A stretch of 64,000 bases of DNA from an uncultured Gammaproteobacteria bacterium (lineage in GTDB: Bacteria; Pseudomonadota; Gammaproteobacteria; Steroidobacterales; UBA11654): assembly GCA_902553145.1 (NCBI GenBank), contig CACDKD010000005.1, forward strand, positions 1 to 64,000. Direction: 5' to 3'. Every line of letters begins with the position of its first letter. Positions within the stretch are counted from its first letter, which is position 1. The translations under genes and the position numbers were made by a program. The notes beneath the pieces are model-generated. The model was not told the origin of the DNA. It saw only the letters and a list, made by a program, of their open reading frames with translations, and did not search any database. This document shows positions 20,131 to 30,242 of the stretch, one piece after another.

Positions 20131-22164
20131 ATGAATGAAGGTCAAGCTTTATGGATTGCTTTAACTGCATCAGTGGTAGCAATTATTTGCGGAGTTGTTT
20201 TTTCACTCCAAATCATTAAAGAATCAGACGGTAATGACCGGATGAGAGAAATTTCAGGAGCAATTCAAGAAGGAGCTCAAGCTTATCTGACTAGACAATA
20301 TTCAACAATTGCAATCGTAGGAGTTGTCATATTTATATTAATGGGTGTCAGCGGAATTGGTTGGGCTAGTGCAATTGGTTTTGCAATCGGTGCCATCTTT
20401 TCTGGTCTAGCAGGATACATTGGCATGAGTATATCAGTCAGAGCCAATGTCAGAACTGCTCAAGCAGCTCACCAAGGAATGAATGCTGCTCTATCCATGG
20501 CATTTAGAGGCGGTGCTGTTACTGGACTGCTCGTTGTTGGTCTCGGTTTATTAAGCATTGCTGGATACTACCTCATTTTGACATCTTCAGGCATTTCTGT
20601 TGATGACAGTCTGCATGCATTAATAGGATTGGCATTCGGTGGTTCACTGATATCTATATTTGCAAGACTTGGTGGTGGAATATTTACAAAAGGTGCCGAT
20701 GTTGGCGCTGACCTTGTTGGAAAAATTAATGCTGGGATACCAGAGGATGACCCAAGAAACGCAGCAGTGATTGCAGATAATGTTGGAGACAATGTAGGAG
20801 ACTGTGCAGGTATGGCAGCAGACCTTTTTGAGACATATGCAGTCACAATCATCGCAACCATGCTGTTGGGTGGTTTATTGTTCAGCGGAGTAGAAGCGAC
20901 TAATGCAATAATGTACCCACTTGTATTGGGTGCTGTCTCTATAGTCGCATCGGTTGTAGGAGCACTATTTGTTAAGGCCAAAGAAGGCGGAAGCGTAATG
21001 GGGGCCCTTTACAAAGGTGTCATTATCTCTGGACTGCTTGCTGCCATCGCTTTCTATCCAATAACTGGGATGATGGGAATGAGTATGGGTCTTTTCTGGT
21101 CGGCAATCATTGGGCTTGCATTAACTGCTTTTATGGTGATAGTAACAGAATATTATACGAGCACAGAATATAACCCTGTAAAGAAAATAGCAGAAGCATC
21201 AGAGACTGGTCATGCAACGAATATCATAGCGGGATTGGGTGTTTCAATGAAAGCCACTGCACTTCCTGTACTGGCTGTTTGCTTGAGTATTTGGGGCGCT
21301 TATATGCTTGGTGGTCTCTATGGAATAGCGATTGCTGCGACATCAATGCTCTCTCTAACAGGAATGATTGTTGCATTGGATGCATTTGGTCCTATTACAG
21401 ATAATGCTGGGGGGATTGCTGAGATGGCAGAACTTCCACCTGAAATCAGAGGGATTACTGATCCTTTGGATGCTGTAGGTAATACAACAAAAGCTGTCAC
21501 AAAAGGTTATGCAATTGGATCAGCGGGGCTAGCTGCATTGGTCTTATTTGCAGATTTCACAGCAAATCTAGAGGCTGAAGGAAAAATGGTTCAGTTCATG
21601 CTGAATGACCCTGCGGTAATCATCGGATTATTCATAGGTGGAATGGTTCCATATCTTTTCGCTGCCCTTGCAATGGAAGCCGTCGAACGAGCTGCAACCT
21701 CAGTAGTAGAAGAAGTTGAAAGACAATTTGAGGAACCTGGAATCATGGAAGGAACAGTAAAGCCAGATTATTCAAAAGCTGTCGATTTGCTTACCAAGTC
21801 CGCGATTAAGGAAATGATAGTTCCTTCCTTGCTTCCAGTACTTGTACCAGTCGTCTTGGCAGTTCTTATGAATATCATGATGCCAGAAGATGGAGGCATT
21901 AAAGCACTTGGTGGACTATTAATTGGAACAATTGTTACAGGAATATTTGTTGCAATCTCAATGACCACCGGAGGTGGAGCTTGGGATAATGCAAAGAAAT
22001 ACGTGGAAGATGGTCATTGTGGCGGCAAGGGATCTGAGGCACATAATGCTTCAATCACTGGTGATACAGTAGGAGACCCTTATAAAGATACTGCCGGCCC
22101 AGCAATCAATCCTTTGATTAAGATCATTAATATCGTTGCATTATTGTTAATCCCATTGCTCTAA
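20131..22164 (+). CDS. hppA: Membrane-bound proton-translocating pyrophosphatase
   Basis: 677 aa polytopic; [92 protein letters not shown]. Confidence 0.97.
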   Translation: MNEGQALWIALTASVVAIICGVVFSLQIIKESDGNDRMREISGAIQEGAQAYLTRQYSTIAIVGVVIFILMGVSGIGWASAIGFAIGAIFSGLAGYIGMSISVRANVRTAQAAHQGMNAALSMAFRGGAVTGLLVVGLGLLSIAGYYLILTSSGISVDDSLHALIGLAFGGSLISIFARLGGGIFTKGADVGADLVGKINAGIPEDDPRNAAVIADNVGDNVGDCAGMAADLFETYAVTIIATMLLGGLLFSGVEATNAIMYPLVLGAVSIVASVVGALFVKAKEGGSVMGALYKGVIISGLLAAIAFYPITGMMGMSMGLFWSAIIGLALTAFMVIVTEYYTSTEYNPVKKIAEASETGHATNIIAGLGVSMKATALPVLAVCLSIWGAYMLGGLYGIAIAATSMLSLTGMIVALDAFGPITDNAGGIAEMAELPPEIRGITDPLDAVGNTTKAVTKGYAIGSAGLAALVLFADFTANLEAEGKMVQFMLNDPAVIIGLFIGGMVPYLFAALAMEAVERAATSVVEEVERQFEEPGIMEGTVKPDYSKAVDLLTKSAIKEMIVPSLLPVLVPVVLAVLMNIMMPEDGGIKALGGLLIGTIVTGIFVAISMTTGGGAWDNAKKYVEDGHCGGKGSEAHNASITGDTVGDPYKDTAGPAINPLIKIINIVALLLIPLL

Positions 22165-22279
22165 TTCATTATTGATTCATATTTGAATCTGTACAGAAGG
22201 GTTACAATTCGTTACATCATGGGAGAGGATAACATGTTAAAAAACATTCCTCTTCCGAGATGTTAGCGAAAAAATCTAA

Positions 22280-23692
22280 ATGAAAGAAAAGAACGAAACT
22301 AGTCGCATGAAAAAAATAAGCATCATATCTTTCTTTTTAGTATTCATATGTCAAGGGTCACATGCGGCTTCATTAATGGAAGTCTTTGAATTGGCAACAA
22401 TTAATGATCCATTTATCAAAGAAGCATTGGCAAACAAAGAAGCGATTATTGAAAGTAAACCACAAGCAAGAAGCTTGATTCTGCCTCAGTTGAGTAGTTC
22501 GGCGATATTTTCTGATAGCGATGTAAATGGGCAAAGCACATTTCAGCAAAAGTTTGTTAATCCTATAACAGGCGATGAAACCGTACTGACCAGCAATACT
22601 GATTTTATTCAAGAGTCTGAAACATTGCAGTGGGATGTCACTCTGAGACAAACTATTTTTGATTATGGGCTTTGGATGAATCTTAGAAAAGCAAATAAGA
22701 CAGTTGCTCAAGCTGAAGTGGATTATCTTTCAGCAGAACAAGACCTAATCATACGAGTAGCATCTTCTTATTTTAATATTCTAGCTGCAGAAGATACGCT
22801 CGAAGCAGAACAAGCTGCAAGACAATCGATAGAAAAGCAATTGGATCAGGCTCAAAAAAGATTTGAAGTAGGATTGATTGCCATTACTGATGTTCAAGAA
22901 GCTCAAGCAGCTTATGATCAATCTATCGCCAATGAAATCATTGCAAAAAGAAGCCTAGCTACGGCTAAAGAGTCACTTAGATCAATTACCAACAGTTACC
23001 CTGGTAAACTTAAAAAACCAGGCAATGATCTTCCATTAATTATGCCTAATCCTCAGAGTGAGAATGATTGGGTTGATACATCGTTAGAGCAAAACCTAAG
23101 CCTTATGTCAGCAGAAGTTGGTGTAGAAATAGCCAAGAGCGAAATTAAAATTCAAAGAAGCGGACATCTTCCAACGATTGGTGTTCAAGCAGCTAGGAGA
23201 GATACAGATACTGATAGCTTTAGAGCTGACAGTGGCGGATCACTAAGTCCTGCTGACTCGGAAAACATTAACGATGGTATTGGCATACAAATGACTCTTC
23301 CGCTCTACAGTGGAGGTCAAGTTAGATCAAGGGTTAAACAAGCTGTTGCCAGACATAGAGCATCAAAAGAAAAATTAGAGAGAGTGGCAAGAGAAACCAC
23401 AAAGATTGCGAGAGACTCTTACTTAGGTGTGATCTCTGGGATTGCTACTGTAAAAGCACTGCAGCAATCGGTCATGTCATCTGCAACAGCATTACAGGCT
23501 ACTGAAGCTGGATATGAAGTGGGAACAAGAACAACTGTTGATGTTTTGGATGCCAGAAGAAGACTTTTCTCAGCTCAGAAGAATTTAGCTATAAGTAAGT
23601 ATGATTACATCTTAAATATCTTGAAACTTAAACAAGCCGCAGGAACCTTAACCGTTGATGATCTAGAGCAAATTAACAGCTGGCTAATGTAA
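22280..23692 (+). CDS. tolC: TolC family outer membrane efflux protein
   Basis: Signal peptide (likely start ATG 22307: MKKISIISFFLVFICQGSHA), ASLMEVFELATINDP, LRQTIFDYGLWMNLRKA, GYEVGTRTTVDVLDARRRLFSAQ. Confidence 0.93.
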   Translation: MKEKNETSRMKKISIISFFLVFICQGSHAASLMEVFELATINDPFIKEALANKEAIIESKPQARSLILPQLSSSAIFSDSDVNGQSTFQQKFVNPITGDETVLTSNTDFIQESETLQWDVTLRQTIFDYGLWMNLRKANKTVAQAEVDYLSAEQDLIIRVASSYFNILAAEDTLEAEQAARQSIEKQLDQAQKRFEVGLIAITDVQEAQAAYDQSIANEIIAKRSLATAKESLRSITNSYPGKLKKPGNDLPLIMPNPQSENDWVDTSLEQNLSLMSAEVGVEIAKSEIKIQRSGHLPTIGVQAARRDTDTDSFRADSGGSLSPADSENINDGIGIQMTLPLYSGGQVRSRVKQAVARHRASKEKLERVARETTKIARDSYLGVISGIATVKALQQSVMSSATALQATEAGYEVGTRTTVDVLDARRRLFSAQKNLAISKYDYILNILKLKQAAGTLTVDDLEQINSWLM

Positions 23693-24973
23693 ATTTATCA
23701 AAGGTCTTATTAACTGCAAGATCTTATCTTTTGATCCCTTATTATTTTCAATAACCTGCATGGCATTATTTGTCATTTGATTACATCGTTCTTGATCATC
23801 TGATAATTCTAAGACAGAACTAGACAGATCCTTATAGTCACTTACGATAATGATTGCTTGATTCAATCGGAACTGATCAGCAATCTCATGAACATTGTCA
23901 AGCTTGGGTCCTGTTAAGATTGGTTTCATCATTACAGCAGGCTCAATTAAATTATGGCCTCCAATATCAAATAAACTTCCTCCAACAAATGAAATATCTC
24001 CTACAGAATAGAAAAAGAGTAGATCTCCAAGAGTATCTACGAGTAATACATCTGTATCTATCTTTTCACCGTTGCTTTCTGACCATTTACAGTAGCTCAG
24101 TACGCTCTGATCAAGAATTTTAGAAACAGCCTGAAACCTTTCCGGTTTCCTAGGGGCAAGTATTAAAAGAGCATCGGGTATCTTTTCTTTGATCAATGCA
24201 TGAGCCCTAATCGCTTCTTTTTCTTCACGCTCATGAGTGCTTCCTGCTGTCCATGAGAACCTTTTATTTATAATTTCAGATTTGAAAGTATTTTTGTCCA
24301 TTGATGAGCTGAGATTAACTTCAATGTCAAATTTCAAATTTCCTGTGACAAATGTTCTCTCTTCTTTAGCTCCCAGTGAAATAAATTTTTGAGCATCCTC
24401 CTCAGACTGTGATGCAACAACAATGCCCTGTGAAACACTGTCTTTAAATAATCCAAACAAAATCGAGTACTTCTTCATTGAATCATCTGATATACATGCA
24501 CTTGCTAGAATCAATGGAATCTCTTTGCTTCCACAGTAATGATATATATTGGGCCAGATTTCTGTCTCAATGATGATTGCCATTTTAGGTTTTGCCCATT
24601 GAAAAAATCTCTTTACAGGGCCTTTTAAATCATAGGGCATGTAAACACTGATTACCTTATCCTGAAATAAATCCTCAATTAGAGCAGACGCAGTTGGTGT
24701 CGTACACGTAAAGATTAATTTAGACTCCGGATATTCTTCTAATAATGATCTTACCAATGATTGAGCTGCATTCACCTCTCCATAGGAAACAGCATGCACC
24801 CATATCGTCTCATTATTGTTACATCTTTCATAAAACCCGAATCTTTCTGCAATTCTATTAATATACCTTCGGTCAGATATTGAACGAAAAACCAAATGTA
24901 TAATTAAGAGGGGCGATACTAGATATGTAAATATATTGTAAAGAAAACGCGATATTTTGGTTCTGAGCATCAT
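23684..24973 (-). CDS. waaA: 3-deoxy-D-manno-octulosonic acid transferase
   Basis: ERFGFYERCNNNETIWVHAVSYGEVNAAQSLV, VYMPYDLKGPVKRFFQWAKPKMAIIIETEIWPN, VGGSLFDIGGHNLIEPA. Confidence 0.95.
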   Translation of the reverse strand: MMLRTKISRFLYNIFTYLVSPLLIIHLVFRSISDRRYINRIAERFGFYERCNNNETIWVHAVSYGEVNAAQSLVRSLLEEYPESKLIFTCTTPTASALIEDLFQDKVISVYMPYDLKGPVKRFFQWAKPKMAIIIETEIWPNIYHYCGSKEIPLILASACISDDSMKKYSILFGLFKDSVSQGIVVASQSEEDAQKFISLGAKEERTFVTGNLKFDIEVNLSSSMDKNTFKSEIINKRFSWTAGSTHEREEKEAIRAHALIKEKIPDALLILAPRKPERFQAVSKILDQSVLSYCKWSESNGEKIDTDVLLVDTLGDLLFFYSVGDISFVGGSLFDIGGHNLIEPAVMMKPILTGPKLDNVHEIADQFRLNQAIIIVSDYKDLSSSVLELSDDQERCNQMTNNAMQVIENNKGSKDKILQLIRPLINLH

Positions 24974-25042
24974 GTCATGATAATCCTTGAGTGATTACCA
25001 AACTAGTTTTTTATTTATGAGTCAGCAGACCTTGATTTTTTA

Positions 25043-25405
25043 TTATTCAGATCTTCCGTAATCTACTTTTCTATAATTGACTTTAATTTCTTTAAAACCT
25101 TCAGCAAACTCATCAACAATCTCGCCCTTTATACCATTTCTGATCTGATTTAGATCCCTCACAATCAAGGCGAGTCTTCCAACTTCTTCAAGTGGCATAT
25201 CTACACCTCTCCGAATATCGCCCTCTGTGTCCCATATTTTTCCATTGATTTCATACATTCTATCTATGAATACATCAATAGACTTGCCGTTTGGAATTTC
25301 TTTTTTATATGCATTCAGCTCTTCTGAAACGTCTTCATCAGTTCTTTGAGACTTGAGCAATGTAATGGTATATCGATCAATAATTTCTGAAAGAGGCATT
25401 TTCAT
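25043..25405 (-). CDS. Hypothetical protein (possibly DUF6165-like)
   Basis: 120 aa MKMPLSEIIDRYTITLLKSQRT...LALIVRDLNQIRNGIKGEIVDEF. Overall layout is reminiscent of small proteins found near LPS genes; family call tentative. Confidence 0.5.
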   Translation of the reverse strand: MKMPLSEIIDRYTITLLKSQRTDEDVSEELNAYKKEIPNGKSIDVFIDRMYEINGKIWDTEGDIRRGVDMPLEEVGRLALIVRDLNQIRNGIKGEIVDEFAEGFKEIKVNYRKVDYGRSE

Positions 25406-25423
25406 TTTTTTATATACCTTTTA

Positions 25424-26125
25424 TTAGCCACATTTCGAGTAACCACAGTTTAAACAAGTTTCGCAGCCATCCATTAGTACCACTGCGACTGTATTGCATT
25501 GCCCACATAATTTTGAACCTTCAGGAAATTCTGTATTTACAAATGCATCTTGTTGTTTACTTTGATTCTCAAATTCTTGCCTCTTCTCTTCGATCAGTTT
25601 TTGCTGATGCTCATCAAGGATTGGCTCACCAATGATTCCAATGTATTTGAAGTGTCTTTCAATCACGTATCCTAGTTCTGCAATAATTGAAGGCATGAAC
25701 TTCCCTTCACCAGCGAAATAACCTCCTTTAGGATCAAAAACTGCTTTTAACTCTTCTACCAGGAATGCTACGTCCCCTCCTTTTCTAAATACAGCAGACA
25801 AGACTCTGGTTAAAGCAACAATCCATTGATAATGATCAAGGTTTTTTGAATTTATAAAGATCTCGTATGGTCTGAATTTCTCATGCTCTGTATCCTGATT
25901 AAGAACAATATCATTGATTGTGATATACATTGCATGATCTGAAACTGGAGGTTTAATTTTATAAGTTGTTCCTCTAAGCATTTCTGGCCTTTCAAGGCGT
26001 TCATGCATCCGAACTACATTAGGTTCCTCTTGTGTTATTTGCTCTAGAGCCTCATTGACTTGAGGTTTTTCCTCGGTACTGACCCTGTAACCAACTATTT
26101 TATTTTCTATTCTTACCTTTGCCAT
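25424..26125 (-). CDS. nrdJb: Class II ribonucleotide reductase, NrdJb subunit / TSCPD-type C-terminal component
   Basis: LRGTTYKIKPPVSDHAMYITINDI, VLSAVFRKGGDVAFLVEELKAVFDPKGGYF, C-terminal zinc-type CGQCNTVAVVLMDGCETCLNCGYSKCG. Follows the catalytic subunit by 2 nt. Confidence 0.88.
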   Translation of the reverse strand: MAKVRIENKIVGYRVSTEEKPQVNEALEQITQEEPNVVRMHERLERPEMLRGTTYKIKPPVSDHAMYITINDIVLNQDTEHEKFRPYEIFINSKNLDHYQWIVALTRVLSAVFRKGGDVAFLVEELKAVFDPKGGYFAGEGKFMPSIIAELGYVIERHFKYIGIIGEPILDEHQQKLIEEKRQEFENQSKQQDAFVNTEFPEGSKLCGQCNTVAVVLMDGCETCLNCGYSKCG

Positions 26126-26127
26126 TC

Positions 26128-28278
26128 TTAGAATTTTCCGTAATAACCCTCTTTGAGAGCATCAAACAAATTTGCTGCTGTGTGAGTCTCACCGTCATAT
26201 TCAATTTCCTCATTTCCAGCAACTTCAACTTCTTGTCCATCTTCTAGAACAAATACATATTTTGTTTGTTCTAAATCTTTCTCCTTCACAAGCACGCCTT
26301 GAAAAGCCTCTGGATTAAATCTAAACGTGGTGCAACCCTTTAAATTTCTTTCATGGGCATAGAGATAAATATCTTTAAACTCTTCAAATGGAAAATCAGT
26401 TGGTACATTTGCAGTTTTAGAGATAGATGAATCAACCCATTCCTGTGAAGCACTCTGAACGTCTACATGCTGCTTTGGCGTAATATCATCTGCGGTAATA
26501 AAGTAATCAGGCAATGCATTTTCCGTGCCCTCTTCTGCATTGATATCAGCCTTTGGATTGATTTTGTCTATGTAAGAGAGAAGCTCGAATGAATAAACAT
26601 CTACCTTTTCTTTTGTCTTCTTCTTTTCTCTAATAACATTTCTAAAATAGTGGTGTGCAAAACTAGGCTCAATACCATTGCTGACATTATTCCCAATTGA
26701 AAGAGAAATTGTTCCTGTTGGTGCAATGGATGAATGATGGGTAAATCTAGCACCTTGTTTTGCGAGTTTTTCGATTAATTCAGGATCTTGTTGACCAATT
26801 TTTTGCATATAACGACTATACTTTGCATGCAGGATACTGCCTTTGACCTTATCTCCTACTACGTATCCGTCATCTAGCATTTCAGGACGCTTCCTTAGCA
26901 TCTCGTGTGTTACATCAAAATCTTCTTTTAAAATTGGTGCAGGACCCTTTTCTTTTGATAAATCCAGTGACGCTCTCCAGCCCGTGACTGCTAATTCTCT
27001 GCTAACTTTCTCTGTAAATTCTAGAGATTCATCAGAACCATATTTCATTGTAAGCATTGTCATCGTAGATCCTAGGCCAAGAAATCCCATACCATGCCTT
27101 CGTTTTCTATATATTTCATCTCTTTGTTGATCAATTGGAAGCCCGTTGATTTCAACTACATTGTCCAACATTCGAGTAAATACTTTTACTACTTCTCTGA
27201 ATGTTTCCCAATCAAATTGGGCTTCATCAGAAAAAGGATTTTTTACAAACTTTGTAAGGTTCACAGAACCAAGTAAACAAGAACCATATTCTGGCAATGG
27301 TTGTTCTCCACATGGATTGGTTGCTCTTATATTTTCATCAAACCAGTTGTTATTCATCTCATTAACTTTATCAATCAGAATAAATCCTGGTTCTGCATAG
27401 TCATATGTCGATGCCATTATAAGATCCCAAAGCTTTCTTGCGGGTATTGTCTTATAAACCTTGCAAGCTACTTGACCTTCTTCATTGGTAAGATAACCTT
27501 CTTTCTTAACCCAATCCTTCCAGATAACTTTGTTTGAATCCTCCAAATCAATTTCCTTTGATTCTGGCAAACTTGGATCCAAAGGAAATACAAGTGGCCA
27601 ATCATCATCAGCTTTTACGGCTTCAATAAATTCATCGGTGATCAGTAGTGATAAATTAAACTGACGAAGTCTGCCGTCTTCTCTTTTGACCTTGATGAAG
27701 TCCTCTACATCGGGATGACTAATATCAAAAGTTGCCATTTGAGCTCCCCTTCTTCCGCCTGCAGACGAAACGGTGAAGCATGTTTTATCATAAATATCCA
27801 TAAATGATAAAGGGCCTGATGTAAAAGCGCCGGCTCCAGTGACATAGGCGCCTTTTGGTCGAAGTGTAGAAAATTCATAGCCAATTCCACAACCGGCCTT
27901 TAGTGTTAATCCCGCTTCAGTTACTTTGTCTAAAATACCTGACATTGAATCCTGGATAGAGCCAGAAACTGTACAGTTTATTGTAGATGTTGCTGGCTTG
28001 TATTCCATTGAACCAGCATTAGACATGATTCTTCCTGCAGGTATTGCTCCTGATCTCAAAGCCCATAAAAACTCTTCATAGTGTTGATCTTTCTTATCTT
28101 TTTCTTCAACATCTGAAAGAGCCTTTGCAACACGCTTAAAAGTATCATCAATTGTTACATCGACCGGTTTAGCATCATAATCTTTTAACCGGTATTTTTT
28201 ATCCCATATATCGACAGATGCATCTTGATGATCTATATCAAAAGTTTTAAGGCCATCTGTTTTTTCTGCTGTAGACAT
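26128..28278 (-). CDS. nrdJa: Adenosylcobalamin-dependent (class II) ribonucleotide reductase catalytic subunit NrdJa
   Basis: PAGRIMSNAGS, INCTVSGSIQDSMSGILDKV, GCGIGYEFSTLRPKGAYV, ATNPCGEQPLPEYGSCLLGSVNL, HHSSIAPTGTISLSIGNNVSNGIEPSF. Confidence 0.95.
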   Translation of the reverse strand: MSTAEKTDGLKTFDIDHQDASVDIWDKKYRLKDYDAKPVDVTIDDTFKRVAKALSDVEEKDKKDQHYEEFLWALRSGAIPAGRIMSNAGSMEYKPATSTINCTVSGSIQDSMSGILDKVTEAGLTLKAGCGIGYEFSTLRPKGAYVTGAGAFTSGPLSFMDIYDKTCFTVSSAGGRRGAQMATFDISHPDVEDFIKVKREDGRLRQFNLSLLITDEFIEAVKADDDWPLVFPLDPSLPESKEIDLEDSNKVIWKDWVKKEGYLTNEEGQVACKVYKTIPARKLWDLIMASTYDYAEPGFILIDKVNEMNNNWFDENIRATNPCGEQPLPEYGSCLLGSVNLTKFVKNPFSDEAQFDWETFREVVKVFTRMLDNVVEINGLPIDQQRDEIYRKRRHGMGFLGLGSTMTMLTMKYGSDESLEFTEKVSRELAVTGWRASLDLSKEKGPAPILKEDFDVTHEMLRKRPEMLDDGYVVGDKVKGSILHAKYSRYMQKIGQQDPELIEKLAKQGARFTHHSSIAPTGTISLSIGNNVSNGIEPSFAHHYFRNVIREKKKTKEKVDVYSFELLSYIDKINPKADINAEEGTENALPDYFITADDITPKQHVDVQSASQEWVDSSISKTANVPTDFPFEEFKDIYLYAHERNLKGCTTFRFNPEAFQGVLVKEKDLEQTKYVFVLEDGQEVEVAGNEEIEYDGETHTAANLFDALKEGYYGKF

Positions 28279-28332
28279 TTTTTTCCCTGACTTATTTTTT
28301 GAGTCCTATATGTTTATTTTTATATTCTGAAC

Positions 28333-28348
28333 ACACAATATATTGTGT
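28333..28348. promoter_or_regulatory. Candidate NrdR box upstream of nrdJa
   Basis: Perfect 16-bp palindrome ACACAATATATTGTGT matching the NrdR-box pattern ACACwATATATwGTGT, 55 bp upstream of the nrdJa ATG. Confidence 0.72.
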
Positions 28349-28514
28349 ATAGACAATATTAGATTATTATCAATTTTTGCTGGTTGTCAAGACATTTTGT
28401 TTTTCTAGTATTTTTGGCTATTTACTATATATTTCATGTACTTATATTGATTTTATAGAAAGTTTACATAGACATTTTTTATCAGTTTTTTCATACAATG
28501 CCATAAAGATAGTG

Positions 28515-28530
28515 ACACAACATGTTGTGT
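28515..28530. promoter_or_regulatory. Second NrdR-box-like palindrome in nrdJa-degP divergent intergenic region
   Basis: Perfect 16-bp palindrome ACACAACATGTTGTGT sharing ACACAA/TTGTGT arms with the first site. Confidence 0.5.
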
Positions 28531-28700
28531 TCATGTTATTCACTTAATATTAAGATTTTATTAACATTTTATTAACAATACTCATTTTGCTTATGTTTAA
28601 ATCCAATTGAGAAAAAATTATGAATTATAGTGTTAATGCCTTGATCATCGATTGTGATTAGCTACTATCATCATTTGTTAAAAACAATAATTATTAAAAA

Positions 28701-30212
28701 ATGGAAAAAAACAAATTTATATTAATTCTTGCATCTGTAAGTTTTCTATCGGTAATGATGATGGCTGTCGAAAGTCATGAAATTGATATCGACCATGAGA
28801 TTGAAATAGAAATTGACGAAGATATGAGCAGTGATGAAGTCACTGAAATGGTACTAGAGATTATTAATGAGGGCGTTGAGGTTGGTGAGAAAGCTCTGAA
28901 GAATGCCTTGGCTACAATTAAAATCAAAACTGGTCAAAGCTCTCTACCCGACTTAATTGAGGAAACATCTCCAGCTGTAGTTAGAATTGCTATCAGAGGA
29001 ACAATGGAAACTCAACAAAATCCTTTCTTTGATGATCCATTTTTTGAAAGATTTTTTGGCCAACCGCAAATGCCTCGTGAGCGAGAATTTGGTGGCGGCG
29101 GTTCAGGCGTCATAATTGATGGCCAACTTGGATACATTATTACCAATGCTCATGTGATAGACAGGGCTGATGAGATTAAAGTATTTTCTAAAGATGGCGA
29201 AGAGTATGATGCAGAAGTGCTCGGCTCTGACAAAGGCACAGACTTAGCATTGATAAAGATTACGAGTGACAAAAAATTACCAGAAATAAAACTTGGTGAT
29301 TCTGATTCAGTTAGAGTCGGTGACTCAGTGGTTGCTATAGGTGCTCCATTTGGTTTAAGCCAAACAGTTACCTCAGGCATAATCAGTGCCTTGGGAAGGC
29401 CTCAAATGACTGCTGATGGTTTTGGCGAAATGATTCAAACAGATGCAGCAATTAATCCTGGTAACTCTGGTGGTGCATTGATAAATCTTGAGGGTAAGTT
29501 AATTGGTATACCTAGTTCTATCTTTACAAGAGGTGGTGGCAACATAGGAATAGGTTTTGCCATTCCAGTCAGCACAGTGAAAAACATCACCAGCCAAATC
29601 ATTGACTTTGGATCAGTTAAGCGTGGACTACTAGGTGTTATTATAAGCGACCTATCTCAAGATGTAGCTGAGCAGCTCGGTCTCGATATCGACAAGGGAG
29701 CATTGATACAAGAAGTTTCCCCAGATTCAGCAGCTGAGGATGCAGGTTTGGAGCCTGGGGATGTGATCATAGAAGTTGATGATAAGGCAATTGAGAGCGT
29801 GAACGACCTGAGAAATGCCATCGGCCTTAAGAGAAGCGGTGAGAGGGTCAAAATTTCAATTATTAGAAATAATCGTGAAATAATAAAGAATGCAAAACTT
29901 GGTGAAATAGCTGTTGAGCAAACTGTTCAAGCAGATCAAATCAACTCATTATTAGCTGGCGCTGAATTATCAGACTATATAGAAGATTCTGGTTCGATGT
30001 TTGGCAAATCTCAGGGTGTTATTATCTTGTCGATCGAGCCAAACAGTAACGCAGACAGGGCCAGGCTCAAAGCCGGAGATATTATTTGGGCTGTTGGCAA
30101 TATGGAAGTTGAGAATCTTGAAGAATTCAAGTCTGTGACTGAAGATAGGGATATTCTCATTCTAAGAGTAAAAAGAAATGGTCGTCAATTGATCATTCAA
30201 ATGAGAAAATAA
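28701..30212 (+). CDS. Do/DegP family periplasmic serine endopeptidase with two PDZ domains
   Basis: His ITNAHVI, Asp GTDLALIKI, Ser INPGNSGGALINLEG, PDZ repeats (GALIQEVSPDSAAEDAGLEPGDVIIEVD; IEPNSNADRARLKAGDIIWAVG). Confidence 0.95.
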   Translation: MEKNKFILILASVSFLSVMMMAVESHEIDIDHEIEIEIDEDMSSDEVTEMVLEIINEGVEVGEKALKNALATIKIKTGQSSLPDLIEETSPAVVRIAIRGTMETQQNPFFDDPFFERFFGQPQMPREREFGGGGSGVIIDGQLGYIITNAHVIDRADEIKVFSKDGEEYDAEVLGSDKGTDLALIKITSDKKLPEIKLGDSDSVRVGDSVVAIGAPFGLSQTVTSGIISALGRPQMTADGFGEMIQTDAAINPGNSGGALINLEGKLIGIPSSIFTRGGGNIGIGFAIPVSTVKNITSQIIDFGSVKRGLLGVIISDLSQDVAEQLGLDIDKGALIQEVSPDSAAEDAGLEPGDVIIEVDDKAIESVNDLRNAIGLKRSGERVKISIIRNNREIIKNAKLGEIAVEQTVQADQINSLLAGAELSDYIEDSGSMFGKSQGVIILSIEPNSNADRARLKAGDIIWAVGNMEVENLEEFKSVTEDRDILILRVKRNGRQLIIQMRK

Positions 30213-30242
30213 GAATATTATTTCTCAACTGAAAAACAGTGT

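Noticed and set aside
20568-20981. 137-aa minus-strand ORF (and 21318-21500, 21768-21968) within hppA
   Set aside because: Ser/Pro/Thr/Ala-rich antisense frames typical of shadow ORFs opposite hydrophobic membrane proteins.
28279-28700. Cobalamin riboswitch in the nrdJ leader
   Set aside because: No B12-box signature; the region is AT-rich with NrdR-like palindromes instead.
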